A stretch of DNA of 64,000 nucleotides from Stentor coeruleus (Eukaryota; Ciliophora; Heterotrichea; Heterotrichida; Stentoridae): the NCBI GenBank assembly GCA_001970955.1, contig MPUH01000170.1, positions 1-64,000 on the forward strand, in the 5' to 3' direction. Positions 41,400-52,205 of this stretch are shown here, in pieces; positions within the stretch are counted from its first letter, which is position 1, and each line of letters opens with the position of its first letter. The notes under the pieces are model-generated. The model saw only the letters and a list, made by a program, of their open reading frames with translations, ran no database searches and was not told the DNA's origin. The position numbers and the translations under genes are program-made.

Positions 41400-44300
41400 A
41401 AATTCTTTATGTATTTATAACTAAATTTGTCTATTTTCCCGGGTATTTACGTTTTATTACCTATTAGTTTTGTATTTGGCAAGTTTTTTCAGCTTTTTTT
41501 TTGTATTAATTTTTTATGCTTCTGAGCATGAAAAACTTTTATTTTCAAGCTATTTAGACCTTTAAAAATATTAAAAGCCTAAAATAAGTCTTAGGTTTCA
41601 GTTGAGAATCTTTTTAGTTTAAGATTTTCGAAAATTTTTTTTGCTGCCTAGACAATCAGAAAGTTTCTTATATGTTAAAGTGGTCTTCTAGTGTCTATAT
41701 TCGCTAATCAGACCCTTCTAACCAAAAAAATACGCATTTTATTTAAAAAGTTTTATTAGATTGAGTACTTTTTTCACTTTTAAATCACTGATTTAAGTGA
41801 AATGCCATAAATAACCATAAAGAGTTTGAAGTACTTATAAGCATAGATTCAGGCCAATATTTAAAAGTTTTTTATAGTAGTTCATTAGAAAATCACAGCA
41901 AAATTAGTGATTTAAAATCTTAACTTGAGGCAAGTTTAGATTTTAACTATTTTTCAAATTTGTTTCCAATAAAGGACAATAAGAGGTTTTTTTATAGAAC
42001 ACATACATGTAAAGAGTTTTATATGTTTAAACATAATAAACTATATATTCAACCGTGATTAATACTTCAAAATTCTTAGTTTAGACTATTAAAAAGGTTT
42101 ATGTCTAAAGTGTCTCTATATTAGGTGAAGTTAGTTAAAAGATATAACTTATATTTCAAGGTATTGATTGGATTTTGTATAAATATTTCAATACTAGTGA
42201 ATATTTTATAAGAACTTTTATTATATTCATCATAAATAACATACTTAAGCATCTAATAAAAGCAATTGCATCTATTAAACAACCAATAGGTTTAAAAAAC
42301 CATATGATTGATCTTTATGGGAGAAATATAGCCTAAAACTGCTAAGGGTTTTTTGACATTTATACTTCAAGCCCACCTAATTTTTTTACTGGAAAATACA
42401 GACCTAATGGAAAACTATAATCTGACAATATTAAAGCAATATTTCCCTTAACTAAGCATCCTTATAGTTTAATTCTAACATCATAATCAAGCAACCCTAA
42501 ATCTTTTAACAATTTTAACTATTTTATTTTTTGATTACCCAAAAATCTTTTTTTTACTCTCACAAAAGTTTTTCTATAGTACTTGATAGTCAAAGATTAC
42601 TTTATTTTCTTTGTCGCTAATCCTTAAATCCTTTGGTATAAATTTTGCAAAACAAATTATCAAAAGATCATTCGCATCATGATTTTCATTCTAATTTCTT
42701 GATATTTTGTCTGTTTTTTAGGAAAATACTTGGAATTTAGAAGTAGAGAGATGTGAGTTAGTGATACTATAGGCAATGAAGTAGGAATTTATGCTTTTGC
42801 AAATATTTCACTGTTGATGATGCAAAAGGTCTGGATGTAGACTTATTTTCAAAAAATAAAAGAAATTTAATTTTTAGAAGTAAATAGATAAGATTGTTTG
42901 AAGTGCAAGTTGGCTCAAAGTCAAATTGAAATGATGATAAAACTATTAAACATTTGAGATATATATTAAGTTCTTATGATAAATATTAATTAATATATAC
43001 TTTAGGTCTGTTTGATTATGTTAAATAAATCAAGTATACAGACTATAATCAATATAGAATATATTTGTTATAATAAAAATATCAGTTATCTATATAAAGA
43101 TAATATTTAATTATATTGTTTGCCATATAAAATTTAGTATAAATAATGAAATTAAGGTATTTTAGTTGAAATTTCGATAGTTATAAAGTTTTGAAATTTA
43201 TATTTAATTAGATTAATTTTATAGTCTTTGCAAACATTGGGCTAACAATTAAAATAAATGCAGCTTTTATGGTCTTGAGCGTAATTCTAATTCTAATTAA
43301 AATTGTAAAAATGTAAAGGATTTTAAATCGATATGGAGAGATGAGTTATTTAAAAGGAAAATTTGAGTTAATAAGGTTTTTATATTATTTAGACCAAAGG
43401 TTATTGGTAAAATGATTAATTCTAGGTGTTACACATAAATATTTTAATAATAAACATATAGTGTAAGTATCACAAATATTATCCTAAGCTTGTATTTTAT
43501 AGCTAAGAAACTTAAGTAAACTCATGATTTTTAAATGAATAATCAGGTTTATAATGTTTATTTCCTATTTAACTTATTATATGAAATATAATATTTTTTG
43601 ATACAAGATAAGTAATAATTCTTATGAAAAATATTTTTTTTTATATCGCTAGTATATTATTTTAAAGATCATGTTTAATTTTTTTCAAGGTTTGATTTCC
43701 ATAATAAATCTAAGCAAAAACATATATGTTTGAATATTCCCTACTATTAGTGAATTTATATAGCATTTACTAGGGAAAAATATAAATTTGCTATATCCTT
43801 AAAAAATACCAGTTATTATTTCAAATAAAATCATATAATATAGACTGTCAAAAGAAAGAATTTAATATCAATGTTTATCTTTTGTTATAAATCCTATTGC
43901 TTATAGTTTTTATTTTAAGTAATTAGATTTAAGTAAGGTAGCAAAAGGAAAATACAATTTAAACACACTCTTAAATTTAAACTAATGCCAAATACTTTAT
44001 GTTTACTCCATATAAAATTATTAACTGTTGGTTTTAACCCAATATTTTATTAATTAAGTATTGCCTTTATATTGATTATGCTATAATTATTTTTAATTTT
44101 TCAATGTAATTATTGACTTTCCAGATTTTGATAAGAAAATTAAATTCTGCTTTGCATTCATCAAAAAAAAGTATATAATAATTTATTAACAAAGGCTGGG
44201 CAAATAGTCAAGCGATAATTCATAAATAATACTAATATTCTAGTTATTTATATACAGGATTTACTATTTACTACATAAATCTTGCTTATACTGTATTTTT

Positions 44301-44560
44301 CAATGATGGTATTATTCAAATTTATAGTGTCTGAAATATTTGACAAAGTTTCAATGAAAATTTATATCAAAACATGTGATTTATGCAATAAATTTTTTGA
44401 TTCTATCTAAAATGTATTTTTCAGTGTCAAAGACAAAAGTATATATATAATTTAGTATGTAAAATGTGAATTATAATGTAAATATATAGAGTGTTTACAT
44501 ACTTTTATGTTAAAATAGTATTCATAAGTATGCATACGAACTTATACTGAACTAGAAATT
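41400..44560. other. 3.2-kb gene-poor AT-rich region
   Basis: This is the largest gap in the window. It contains no intact gene. A weak run of protein-like plus-strand text lies near 42240-42700 (for example KAIASIKQPIGLKNHMIDLY followed by several stops), which might be a dead gene. A dispersed repeat copy lies at 44181-44242. The rest is AT-rich sequence with no feature I can name. Confidence 0.4.
44181..44242 (+). repeat. Dispersed repeat, copy A
   Basis: A segment containing aatagtcaagcgataattc matches, in inverted orientation, a segment at 55077-55138. The core of about 60 bp is nearly the same, with a few single-base differences. Similarity continues at tttgcattcat about 20 bp upstream here and about 60 bp away in the other copy. 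It is not a tRNA. A short non-autonomous element or a conserved non-coding segment are both possible. Confidence 0.6.
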
Positions 44561-44654
44561 GATTAATTTTATCGAAATTTTTGATATTATAATTTACTTA
44601 GTGGGTTGATTAATTTTATCGAAATTCTTGATATTGTAATTTACTTAGTGAGTT
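44561..44654 (+). repeat. Two direct 47-bp repeats upstream of clathrin heavy chain
   Basis: Units 44561-44607 and 44608-44654 both begin gattaattttatcgaaatt and differ at about three positions. A partial third start (gattcctgattcc) follows. They end about 50 bp before the clathrin ATG, so they sit where its promoter should be. A local duplication of a regulatory site is an inference. Confidence 0.8.
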
Positions 44655-44705
44655 GATTCCTGATTCCAAATCGCCAGGTCATTTAATGGCTAATATATAT
44701 ATTAA

Positions 44706-47700
44706 ATGGCGCAGTCCCAGTTGCCTGTACGACTCTTCGCAGTAGCTGATCTTCCATCCTTAGGCCTGAACGCTGCATCATTCCGTTTCGGTTTTTTAAC
44801 CCTCGAATCTGAGAAATACATCTGCATCCGTGAAGAAGCTGAAGGTTCAGCTCAAGTTGTGGTGGTCGAGCTCCAAAACAACAACAATGTTATCCGCCGG
44901 CCAATGAAAGCTGAAGCTGCAATAATGAACCCTCAATACAACATAATCGCCCTTAAAGCGAAAAATGATACTTCAGGTGGGCATTTTGTTCAAGTTTACA
45001 ACCTAGACACTAAAGCTAAGATGAAAGTCCATGATTTCCCTGAACCGATCGTGTATTGGAGGTGGCTTTCTGTGAAAAAACTCGCTATAATCACTTCTAG
45101 AACAGTATTCCATTGGAACATGGAAGGAGGAGATGCTCCAGTAAGAGCATTTGACCGTGCTGGACCATTAGAAGGAGCTACACAGATAATAAACTATGCT
45201 ACAGATAGTTCAGAAACTTGGTGTTTACTTACTGGTATATCCACTCCTGATGGAGGTAAAACTATTAATGGACATATGCAGTTATTTTTTACTGGAGGAC
45301 AACAACAACAGATACTTGAAGGCCATGCTGGGTGTTTTGGCGAAATACCTTTAAGAGATGGACAACCACCGACAACTTGTTTTGCGTTTATTGAGAAAAA
45401 AACTACAGAATCTGTTTCAAGAATACACGTTATGGAAATCAATAAACCAGCTTCAGGGCAGAAATTTAAAGCAACAGTTGAAGTTGTTTATCCAGTCGAG
45501 GCTCAGAATGATTTCCCAGTTGCAATGCATTTATTGTCTAAATACGGGATAATCGCTGCTATTACAAAACTTGGATATTTGTATATGTTTGAGACTGTAT
45601 CAGCTAATTTGATTTATAGGACCAGATTATCAGAAGAGCCGATATTTGTCACTACAAGAAGTGCCAATATGGATTCAGTATTTGGAGTTAATAGAAGAGG
45701 ACAAGTCCTTGGTATCAGTATTGAAGAAGGTAATATTGTTTCGTTTATCATGAACAATTGTAGACACATTCCTGATAGCATGACAGTAGGATTTTCATTA
45801 GCTCAACGCTTTAACCTTCCTGGGGCAAATGACTTGTTCGTCCAATCTTTTAACCGTTGTTTAGCTGGTGGTGATATAAAAGGTGCAGCCAAAATAGCAG
45901 CAGGTGCTCCAGGTTCACTTCTTCGTAATCAAGAAACTATAATTCGTTTACGATCTTTACCTCAAGTCCCAGGCCAGCCACATCCTATGCTTGCTTACTT
46001 TAGTTCAATGTTAGAAATTGGTAAACTCAACAGATACGAAGTCTTAGAAATAGCCCGTCCTTTATTACAACAAGGCCGAAAACAAATTCTTGAAGCCTGG
46101 GTCCGTGAAGATAAAGTTGAATGCAGTGAAGAACTTGGTGATTTAGTAAGAGAATTTGACCCTCATCTAGCACTTCAAGTCAATATGAAAATCAATAACC
46201 CACAAAAAGTCCTCATTGGGCTTATGGAAACAGGTCAATACAATAAAGTTGAACAATATTGCAATCAGACAGGAATCAGTCCAGATTATATGAGTATTAT
46301 TCGTCAATTAGCTGTGACAAATATCGACTCAGCATTAACTTTAGCAAAACAAGCAGGTAAAAGTGTTGATATAAATGCTGTAACTGATATATTTTTAAGT
46401 CAAAACAATTTACAAGCTGCAACTGCTTATTTATTAGAAGTACTCAAAGATAATTTATCTGAACAAGGACATTTACAGACCAAACTTTTAGAACTTAATA
46501 TTGTCCAAGCACCACAAGTAGCTGAGACTATTTTCCAGACTGATATGTTTTCTCATTATGATAAAATCAGAATTGCCCAATTATGCGAACAAGCTGAGAT
46601 GTTCCAAAGAGCAATTGAGAATTATAGGGATATTAATGATATTAGAAGGGTTTTGGTTAGAGGAAGAGGATTTAGTTCAGACTTTTTAGTAAGTTTCTTT
46701 GGACATATGACCCCAAATAATGCTTTACAGTGTTTGTATGATATGATGAAAGCTAATAGGGCTGCGAATTTACAAGTTGTAGTTCAAGCGGCTATAAAGT
46801 TCTATTCAGAAATCACAATTCCTGCATTGATTGAAATGTTTGAGAAGTTCGGAAGCTATGATGGACTATTTTACTTTTTAGGGTCGGTCTTGACATTTAC
46901 TGAAGAACCTGATGTTTATTTCAAGTATATTGAAGCTGCTGCTAAGCTTAATCAGAGTGGGGAAGTTGAAAGGGTTATTCGTGAAACTAAGTTTTATGAT
47001 CCAGTTAAGGTTAAAGACTTTTTAAAAGATATTAGGCTACCTGATCCAAGACCTTTGATTTATTTGTGTGATATGCATGGATTCACTGAAGAGCTGACGA
47101 GGTATCTTTTCAAGAATAATTTGAATAGGTATATTGAAGTCTACCTTGTGAAATTAAACCCGAAAGCTGCTCCAGCGGTGCTTGGCACTTTGCTAGAATT
47201 GGATAGTGATGAAACTTACGTTAAGCAAATTCTCAACACAATCCGAGCAGCCTGTCCAGCAGAAAATTTAATCGAAGAAATGGAAAAACGGAACCGTTTG
47301 CGTGTTATCCAATCCTGGCTTGAAGACCGGGAACGTGAAGGTGTAGTAGATTCACCAGTCCACACAGCTCTGGCCAAGATTTACATTGATACAAACCGAG
47401 ACCCAGAAGACTTTTTAATCCGCAACGAGCATTACGACGCAAAAATAGTTGGGAAATATTGTGAAGAGCGTAACCCAGAACTAGCAGTCAAAGCATATAC
47501 CCGAGCATGGGGTGAATGTGATGATGAACTTATAATCCTAACAAATCGCAATGGGATGTTTAGAATTCAAGCTAGATACCTAGTCGAAAGAAAAAGTGCA
47601 GAATTATGGGCAAAGGTATTATCTGATGAAAATGAATTTAGACGTTCAGTAATAGACCAAGTCGTTGCATTTGCTTTACCAGAATCTCGTGAAGTTGAAG

Positions 47701-49862
47701 AAGTATCATTAACAGTTAAAGCATTCTTAAAAGCTGATCTTCAAAAAGAACTCATTGAGCTATTAGAAAAAATCGTCCTTCACAAGTCAGATTTTTCAAA
47801 AAACAAAAACCTTCAAAATATGCTTATTGTCACTGCAATAAAAGCTGATCCATCTAGAGTTGTGGATTATATTAATCGTCTTGATAATTATGATGCTCCT
47901 GAAATTGCCCAATATGCTTTATCTCAACATGGTCTAGGTGAAGAAGCTTTTCTTATATATCGTAAAGCTGGAATGTTTGAAGAAGCTATTGATGTTTTAT
48001 TAACCCATTTAGCCAATATTGATCGAGCTGCTGAATTTGCTGAACGTGTTGGTAGTCCTGAGGTCTGGTCACGTTTGGGTCGAGCCTTACTCGACCATAA
48101 TAAAGCTGAAGAGGCAATTGAAGCTTTTATAAAAGCTAAAGACCCAAGTTATTATAAAGAAGTTATAATAGCCGCTGAGGTTGCCCAATGTTTTTTGAAG
48201 CTCATTAAGTTTTTAAATCTAGCAAGAGTCCAACAATTACATCAAAAAGACCCACAGATTGATTCAGAGCTTGTATTTGCTTTAGCTAAATGTGAAATGC
48301 TCGCAGAACTTGAAGAATTTATAGCAACCAGTAATCAAGCTGATATAGGCAAAGTTGGTGAAAGGTGTTTTGAAGAAAAAATGTATGAGGCCGCAAGGAT
48401 TCTTTTCCAAAGCGTGAATAACTGGGCAAGACTTGCAAGTTGTTTAGTTAAACTCAAGAAATTCATGGAAGCAATGGAAGCTGCTAAACAAGCTAATAGC
48501 CCACGTGTATGGAAAGAAGTAACTTTTGCTTGTGTAGAAAACAAAGAATTCAAACTTGCAGTTATAGCTGGATTAAATATAATAACACATCCTGATCATC
48601 TTGAAGATATTATAAGACATTATGAGCATTGGGGGTATCCAGATGAATTGATAATATTACTTGAAAATGGGCTACCAAGTGAAAGAGCCCATCAAGGGAT
48701 TTTCACTGAACTCGGAGCTTTATATGCGAAATATAGACCTAAAAGGCTTATGGAGCATTGCAAAAACTACTATCAAAAAATCAATATCCCCAAACTTATC
48801 AGGTCATGCGAAAGGTTTAGAAGATGGGCCGAAGCGGTTTTCCTTTATATGAAATACGATGAATTCGATAACGCCCTTGTTACAATGATCGAGCATTCAT
48901 ATAAGGCTTGGAACCACACAATTTTCACTGATGTTATTCAAAAAGCGACAAATCAAGACTTTTTCTTTAAAGCGATAATTTTTTATCTAGAAGAGCAACC
49001 AATGCTTCTTAATGATTTACTTAAGAGTATTTCAGCTAAAATAGACCATGCTAAAGCTGTACAAGTACTTAGAAGAGCTGGACATTTAGCTTTAGCTTTA
49101 CCTTGGCTTCAAACTGTTCAAATGTATAACGTTGCTCAAGTTAATGAAGCTGTAAACGAACTGCTTATTGAACTTGAAGACTATGATACATTAAGAGTTA
49201 GTGTAACAAGTTTTGATAGTTTTGATCAACTTTCCTTAGCAAAAACCCTTGAACGTCATAATTTATTAGAGATGAGAAGGATTTCAACTTATTTGTATAG
49301 AATCAATCAAAAATATGCTCAATCTATTGAGTTATCAAAAGCTGATCAATATTATCAAGATGCTATGGAAACTGCTAATCAGAGCAAAAACCCTGAGCTT
49401 GTTGAGGAGCTTATTAGGTATTTTATTCAGATTAAAGATAAAGAAGCATTTTGTGCTTGTAGTTATATTTGCTATAGTTTGTTATCACCTGATATTGTAA
49501 TGGAGTTATCCTGGAGAGCTGGGTATTTTGATTTTGCTATGCCATTCTTTATTCAAAGCATGAAAGATATGTCTTCACGTCTTGGGCAATTAGAGAAAAA
49601 AGCTACTATTAAAGAGAAAAAAGAAGAGGAAAAAGCTGAACAACAAAGCAGGGCACCACTTGAAGCTTTAGATGCTATGTCTATGGTCATGCCTGGGCTT
49701 AATAATAATATGCCTGCACTTATGCCAAGTATGCCTATGACTGGAATGAATCCTATGATGATGACTGGAATGAACCCAATGATGATGACTGGGATGAATC
49801 CGATGATGACTGGAATGATTGACCCTTCAATGATGCCTCAGTTCCAAACTCGTTTCAAGTAA
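44706..49862 (+). CDS. CLTC: Clathrin heavy chain, 1718 aa
   Basis: Clathrin heavy chain forms the triskelion legs of coated vesicles in endocytosis and trans-Golgi traffic. The N-terminal seven-bladed propeller spans about residues 1-360 (FGFLTLESEKYICIREEAE, then WRWLSVKKLAIIT). It is followed by the long series of helical clathrin repeats and the proximal leg. The length is close to the usual 1675 aa, and the frame is a single exon of over 5 kb. The C-terminal tail is unusual: after the trimerisation region it is Met/Pro/Asn-rich, with repeated TGMNPMM units (about residues 1678-1705), and it lacks the animal QLMLT Hsc70 motif. Codon use is less AT-biased than in neighbouring genes, as expected for a highly expressed gene. 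Confidence 0.98.
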   Translation: MAQSQLPVRLFAVADLPSLGLNAASFRFGFLTLESEKYICIREEAEGSAQVVVVELQNNNNVIRRPMKAEAAIMNPQYNIIALKAKNDTSGGHFVQVYNLDTKAKMKVHDFPEPIVYWRWLSVKKLAIITSRTVFHWNMEGGDAPVRAFDRAGPLEGATQIINYATDSSETWCLLTGISTPDGGKTINGHMQLFFTGGQQQQILEGHAGCFGEIPLRDGQPPTTCFAFIEKKTTESVSRIHVMEINKPASGQKFKATVEVVYPVEAQNDFPVAMHLLSKYGIIAAITKLGYLYMFETVSANLIYRTRLSEEPIFVTTRSANMDSVFGVNRRGQVLGISIEEGNIVSFIMNNCRHIPDSMTVGFSLAQRFNLPGANDLFVQSFNRCLAGGDIKGAAKIAAGAPGSLLRNQETIIRLRSLPQVPGQPHPMLAYFSSMLEIGKLNRYEVLEIARPLLQQGRKQILEAWVREDKVECSEELGDLVREFDPHLALQVNMKINNPQKVLIGLMETGQYNKVEQYCNQTGISPDYMSIIRQLAVTNIDSALTLAKQAGKSVDINAVTDIFLSQNNLQAATAYLLEVLKDNLSEQGHLQTKLLELNIVQAPQVAETIFQTDMFSHYDKIRIAQLCEQAEMFQRAIENYRDINDIRRVLVRGRGFSSDFLVSFFGHMTPNNALQCLYDMMKANRAANLQVVVQAAIKFYSEITIPALIEMFEKFGSYDGLFYFLGSVLTFTEEPDVYFKYIEAAAKLNQSGEVERVIRETKFYDPVKVKDFLKDIRLPDPRPLIYLCDMHGFTEELTRYLFKNNLNRYIEVYLVKLNPKAAPAVLGTLLELDSDETYVKQILNTIRAACPAENLIEEMEKRNRLRVIQSWLEDREREGVVDSPVHTALAKIYIDTNRDPEDFLIRNEHYDAKIVGKYCEERNPELAVKAYTRAWGECDDELIILTNRNGMFRIQARYLVERKSAELWAKVLSDENEFRRSVIDQVVAFALPESREVEEVSLTVKAFLKADLQKELIELLEKIVLHKSDFSKNKNLQNMLIVTAIKADPSRVVDYINRLDNYDAPEIAQYALSQHGLGEEAFLIYRKAGMFEEAIDVLLTHLANIDRAAEFAERVGSPEVWSRLGRALLDHNKAEEAIEAFIKAKDPSYYKEVIIAAEVAQCFLKLIKFLNLARVQQLHQKDPQIDSELVFALAKCEMLAELEEFIATSNQADIGKVGERCFEEKMYEAARILFQSVNNWARLASCLVKLKKFMEAMEAAKQANSPRVWKEVTFACVENKEFKLAVIAGLNIITHPDHLEDIIRHYEHWGYPDELIILLENGLPSERAHQGIFTELGALYAKYRPKRLMEHCKNYYQKINIPKLIRSCERFRRWAEAVFLYMKYDEFDNALVTMIEHSYKAWNHTIFTDVIQKATNQDFFFKAIIFYLEEQPMLLNDLLKSISAKIDHAKAVQVLRRAGHLALALPWLQTVQMYNVAQVNEAVNELLIELEDYDTLRVSVTSFDSFDQLSLAKTLERHNLLEMRRISTYLYRINQKYAQSIELSKADQYYQDAMETANQSKNPELVEELIRYFIQIKDKEAFCACSYICYSLLSPDIVMELSWRAGYFDFAMPFFIQSMKDMSSRLGQLEKKATIKEKKEEEKAEQQSRAPLEALDAMSMVMPGLNNNMPALMPSMPMTGMNPMMMTGMNPMMMTGMNPMMTGMIDPSMMPQFQTRFK

Positions 49863-50139
49863 GTTAACTAGTTATAGAAGAATTAGTTTTAAAATTGTTT
49901 GAGATTTTTTTTTCTGATATGGGTGTGATTATTTCATTAGAAAATTGATAAGATGATGGAAGTAAAGATTTTCATTAAGATTAAGAAAAAACTAGATTTT
50001 TTTAATTTGATAGGCTTGTTGATGGTATTTTTGATTAAAAGTTTAATGTGATATTTATTTTATTAGGAGATTTAAGAGAGATAAGGTTGAATAAAATTGA
50101 TCTATGTTTTATGCATATTTGAAGTTGAATATATAATAA

Positions 50140-52155
50140 ATGGAGTTGAGTGGAGAGATCATATTAAATTTTAATGAACAATTTAATCCGGCATCGATGA
50201 CTCTGTTATCAACCGACAAGAAAATTTATCTTCTTAGGATCTCGAAAGGACAAAAATACGAAATTCCTTTTGATGTTGCAGCAAAAAAATTAATCAACGA
50301 ATTTTCTGAAATTATAATAAAGTTTAATCAAAAGGATGATCAAAGAATAGAGCAACACTGCCTTGATCTTATTGAATCATTAACAAGAATTGTTCATAAT
50401 TTGCAAGTAAACCCAAGTGTTATAATCTCTGACTTCAAAGGGATGTTCAATAATATGCTGAATGAGATTCAAGGTGTTATTTCAGAAGAACTTGTAAATA
50501 AAGTTCGTAAATTAAAAACGCAATATGCCATGAAAGAAGTTTCTGGTCTTCTTATAAAAACAACATTTGAAGAACGTCTTAATCATTTTATAGAACATTT
50601 AATGACTATAGATGAACTAAATGAAGCAAATCTTGTTAAGTCCTTTAAAGATTATTTCAGTAGCCATTACGAAACCCCAATTGATGTAGCTCAAGAACTA
50701 CATCTAGTCTACCTAAGCATTCAAGAAAAAAAGGAATATATAATAAAAGAGTATAAAAAAACACATTTTTCTCAATTTTTCATAAGTCTATTCAAAAGCT
50801 GCGATTATAATGGAACCCTTTTAGAAATCAGCAATATTCCTTTACTTACCCATAAACTCACTGAAAATTTTACCCCAAAATACGCTAAAATTTTATCAAG
50901 TAATTTTATTCAAGGTGAAACTAAAATCCTTCAAATCCTTAGATGTGGTGAAAACCTTTTAATCTCAATTGCTGTATCTGGGAATTTCCGTGGTCAGCAA
51001 AGCTTTTCTGTTTTATTATATTCGATACTAGAGCAAAACATTTTTATAGATTCAGATGATAAAATGATTTTACTTTATGTTTTTAGAAATACAAATGATG
51101 TTTGTATATGTTTAGGGTCTTCTGATCAAAAAATTATTGCTTTTGATAATGTGAATAAGAAAAAGTGGATTTTTCAAATCTGGGAAAAAATGTTAATCCC
51201 TGACAATGATATTATTGAAATCAGAGATGATGTGATTATATCAGGAGCTTATGTAGAGGAGAATGAAACATTGTTTTATGTTTCTAAAAGTAATCAATTA
51301 AAAGTATTTAAGGGTAATGGAAGAAATCCAGAAATTGTGAATAACTATATGAAAATCATTTATTTGATGGATTTGAAACTTGTGGTCGGTTTTATGAATA
51401 ATGAGACTTTGTTTTTGAATCCAGAAATGAAAATAGTAGAAAGGTTCAATAATCTTAACTCTGATTTTGCTGTTATTCATGATAGTTCTAATGTAGTTTT
51501 TTATCACCACTATCAAGATTCAATAAGATTTTTTGTCCACACCCTAAGCAATGAAAAAATCAATTTACTTAAAGCTTTCAGATCAAACTGGGTAATATTC
51601 AAGTCCAGAAAAAACATTCCAAATGGTCAACTAAATATCTTTAAAGCCCTCCTAGAAAAACAACTACAAGAAATCAAATTTGACCCCACAGCCCCAAGTC
51701 AAGAACCGAGTAAAATTTCGCTAATACCTTTAGACTGTAAATTTATGTGTTCTCATCCTGGAAGATGTGGTACTCAAATAAAAAAATATTGTAAGATATC
51801 AATCGATCAAGGTCTAACAAGCCATAAAGATGATATTCATAAATGTGAAGAGGAAGTTCATTTATGTTTAGAATGTTGTCCAATATGTGGAGCGTATTGT
51901 TCACTTGAATTTGAACATGATGGGGCTCATATATCAGAAAACCATAACTCTAAACATGGTGGCAAAAAATGTGACCAAGTCTGTTCAGATAAACTAAATC
52001 ATGCTCATAGAGTTAAATGCTTAGGAGGAAATGCTTGTTTAGAAAAACAAAAAAGAATAACTTCTAAACACTATAAAGAAGGCAGCAACCCAAGTATTTC
52101 ATATGATTATGTAAACTGTGATACATACTGGGGCTTAAAGAAATGGAAAGTTTAG
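50140..52155 (+). CDS. Cys/His-rich family protein, dispersed copy 3, 671 aa
   Basis: This is a third member of the family seen at 31715 and 34107. It lacks the N-terminal zinc site and begins within the helical part (MELSGEIILNFNEQFNPASM). A beta-rich middle (about residues 230-480) may be a propeller. The C-terminal Cys/His domain (about 529-671) keeps the order of landmarks: CKFMCSHPGRC, HKCEEEVHLC, CPICGAYC, H-x-G-x-H, C-x3-C, HAHRVKCLGG and a final DYVNCDTYWGLKKW. The stop overlaps a short direct repeat of tttagttagta (three partial units). The next gene begins 50 bp later. The loss of the first zinc site shows that the C-terminal domain can work without it. Confidence 0.8.
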   Translation: MELSGEIILNFNEQFNPASMTLLSTDKKIYLLRISKGQKYEIPFDVAAKKLINEFSEIIIKFNQKDDQRIEQHCLDLIESLTRIVHNLQVNPSVIISDFKGMFNNMLNEIQGVISEELVNKVRKLKTQYAMKEVSGLLIKTTFEERLNHFIEHLMTIDELNEANLVKSFKDYFSSHYETPIDVAQELHLVYLSIQEKKEYIIKEYKKTHFSQFFISLFKSCDYNGTLLEISNIPLLTHKLTENFTPKYAKILSSNFIQGETKILQILRCGENLLISIAVSGNFRGQQSFSVLLYSILEQNIFIDSDDKMILLYVFRNTNDVCICLGSSDQKIIAFDNVNKKKWIFQIWEKMLIPDNDIIEIRDDVIISGAYVEENETLFYVSKSNQLKVFKGNGRNPEIVNNYMKIIYLMDLKLVVGFMNNETLFLNPEMKIVERFNNLNSDFAVIHDSSNVVFYHHYQDSIRFFVHTLSNEKINLLKAFRSNWVIFKSRKNIPNGQLNIFKALLEKQLQEIKFDPTAPSQEPSKISLIPLDCKFMCSHPGRCGTQIKKYCKISIDQGLTSHKDDIHKCEEEVHLCLECCPICGAYCSLEFEHDGAHISENHNSKHGGKKCDQVCSDKLNHAHRVKCLGGNACLEKQKRITSKHYKEGSNPSISYDYVNCDTYWGLKKWKV

Positions 52156-52205
52156 TTAGTATTTAGTTAGTATTTAGTTAAATAGCTTTTATAAGATCTT
52201 TTTTA

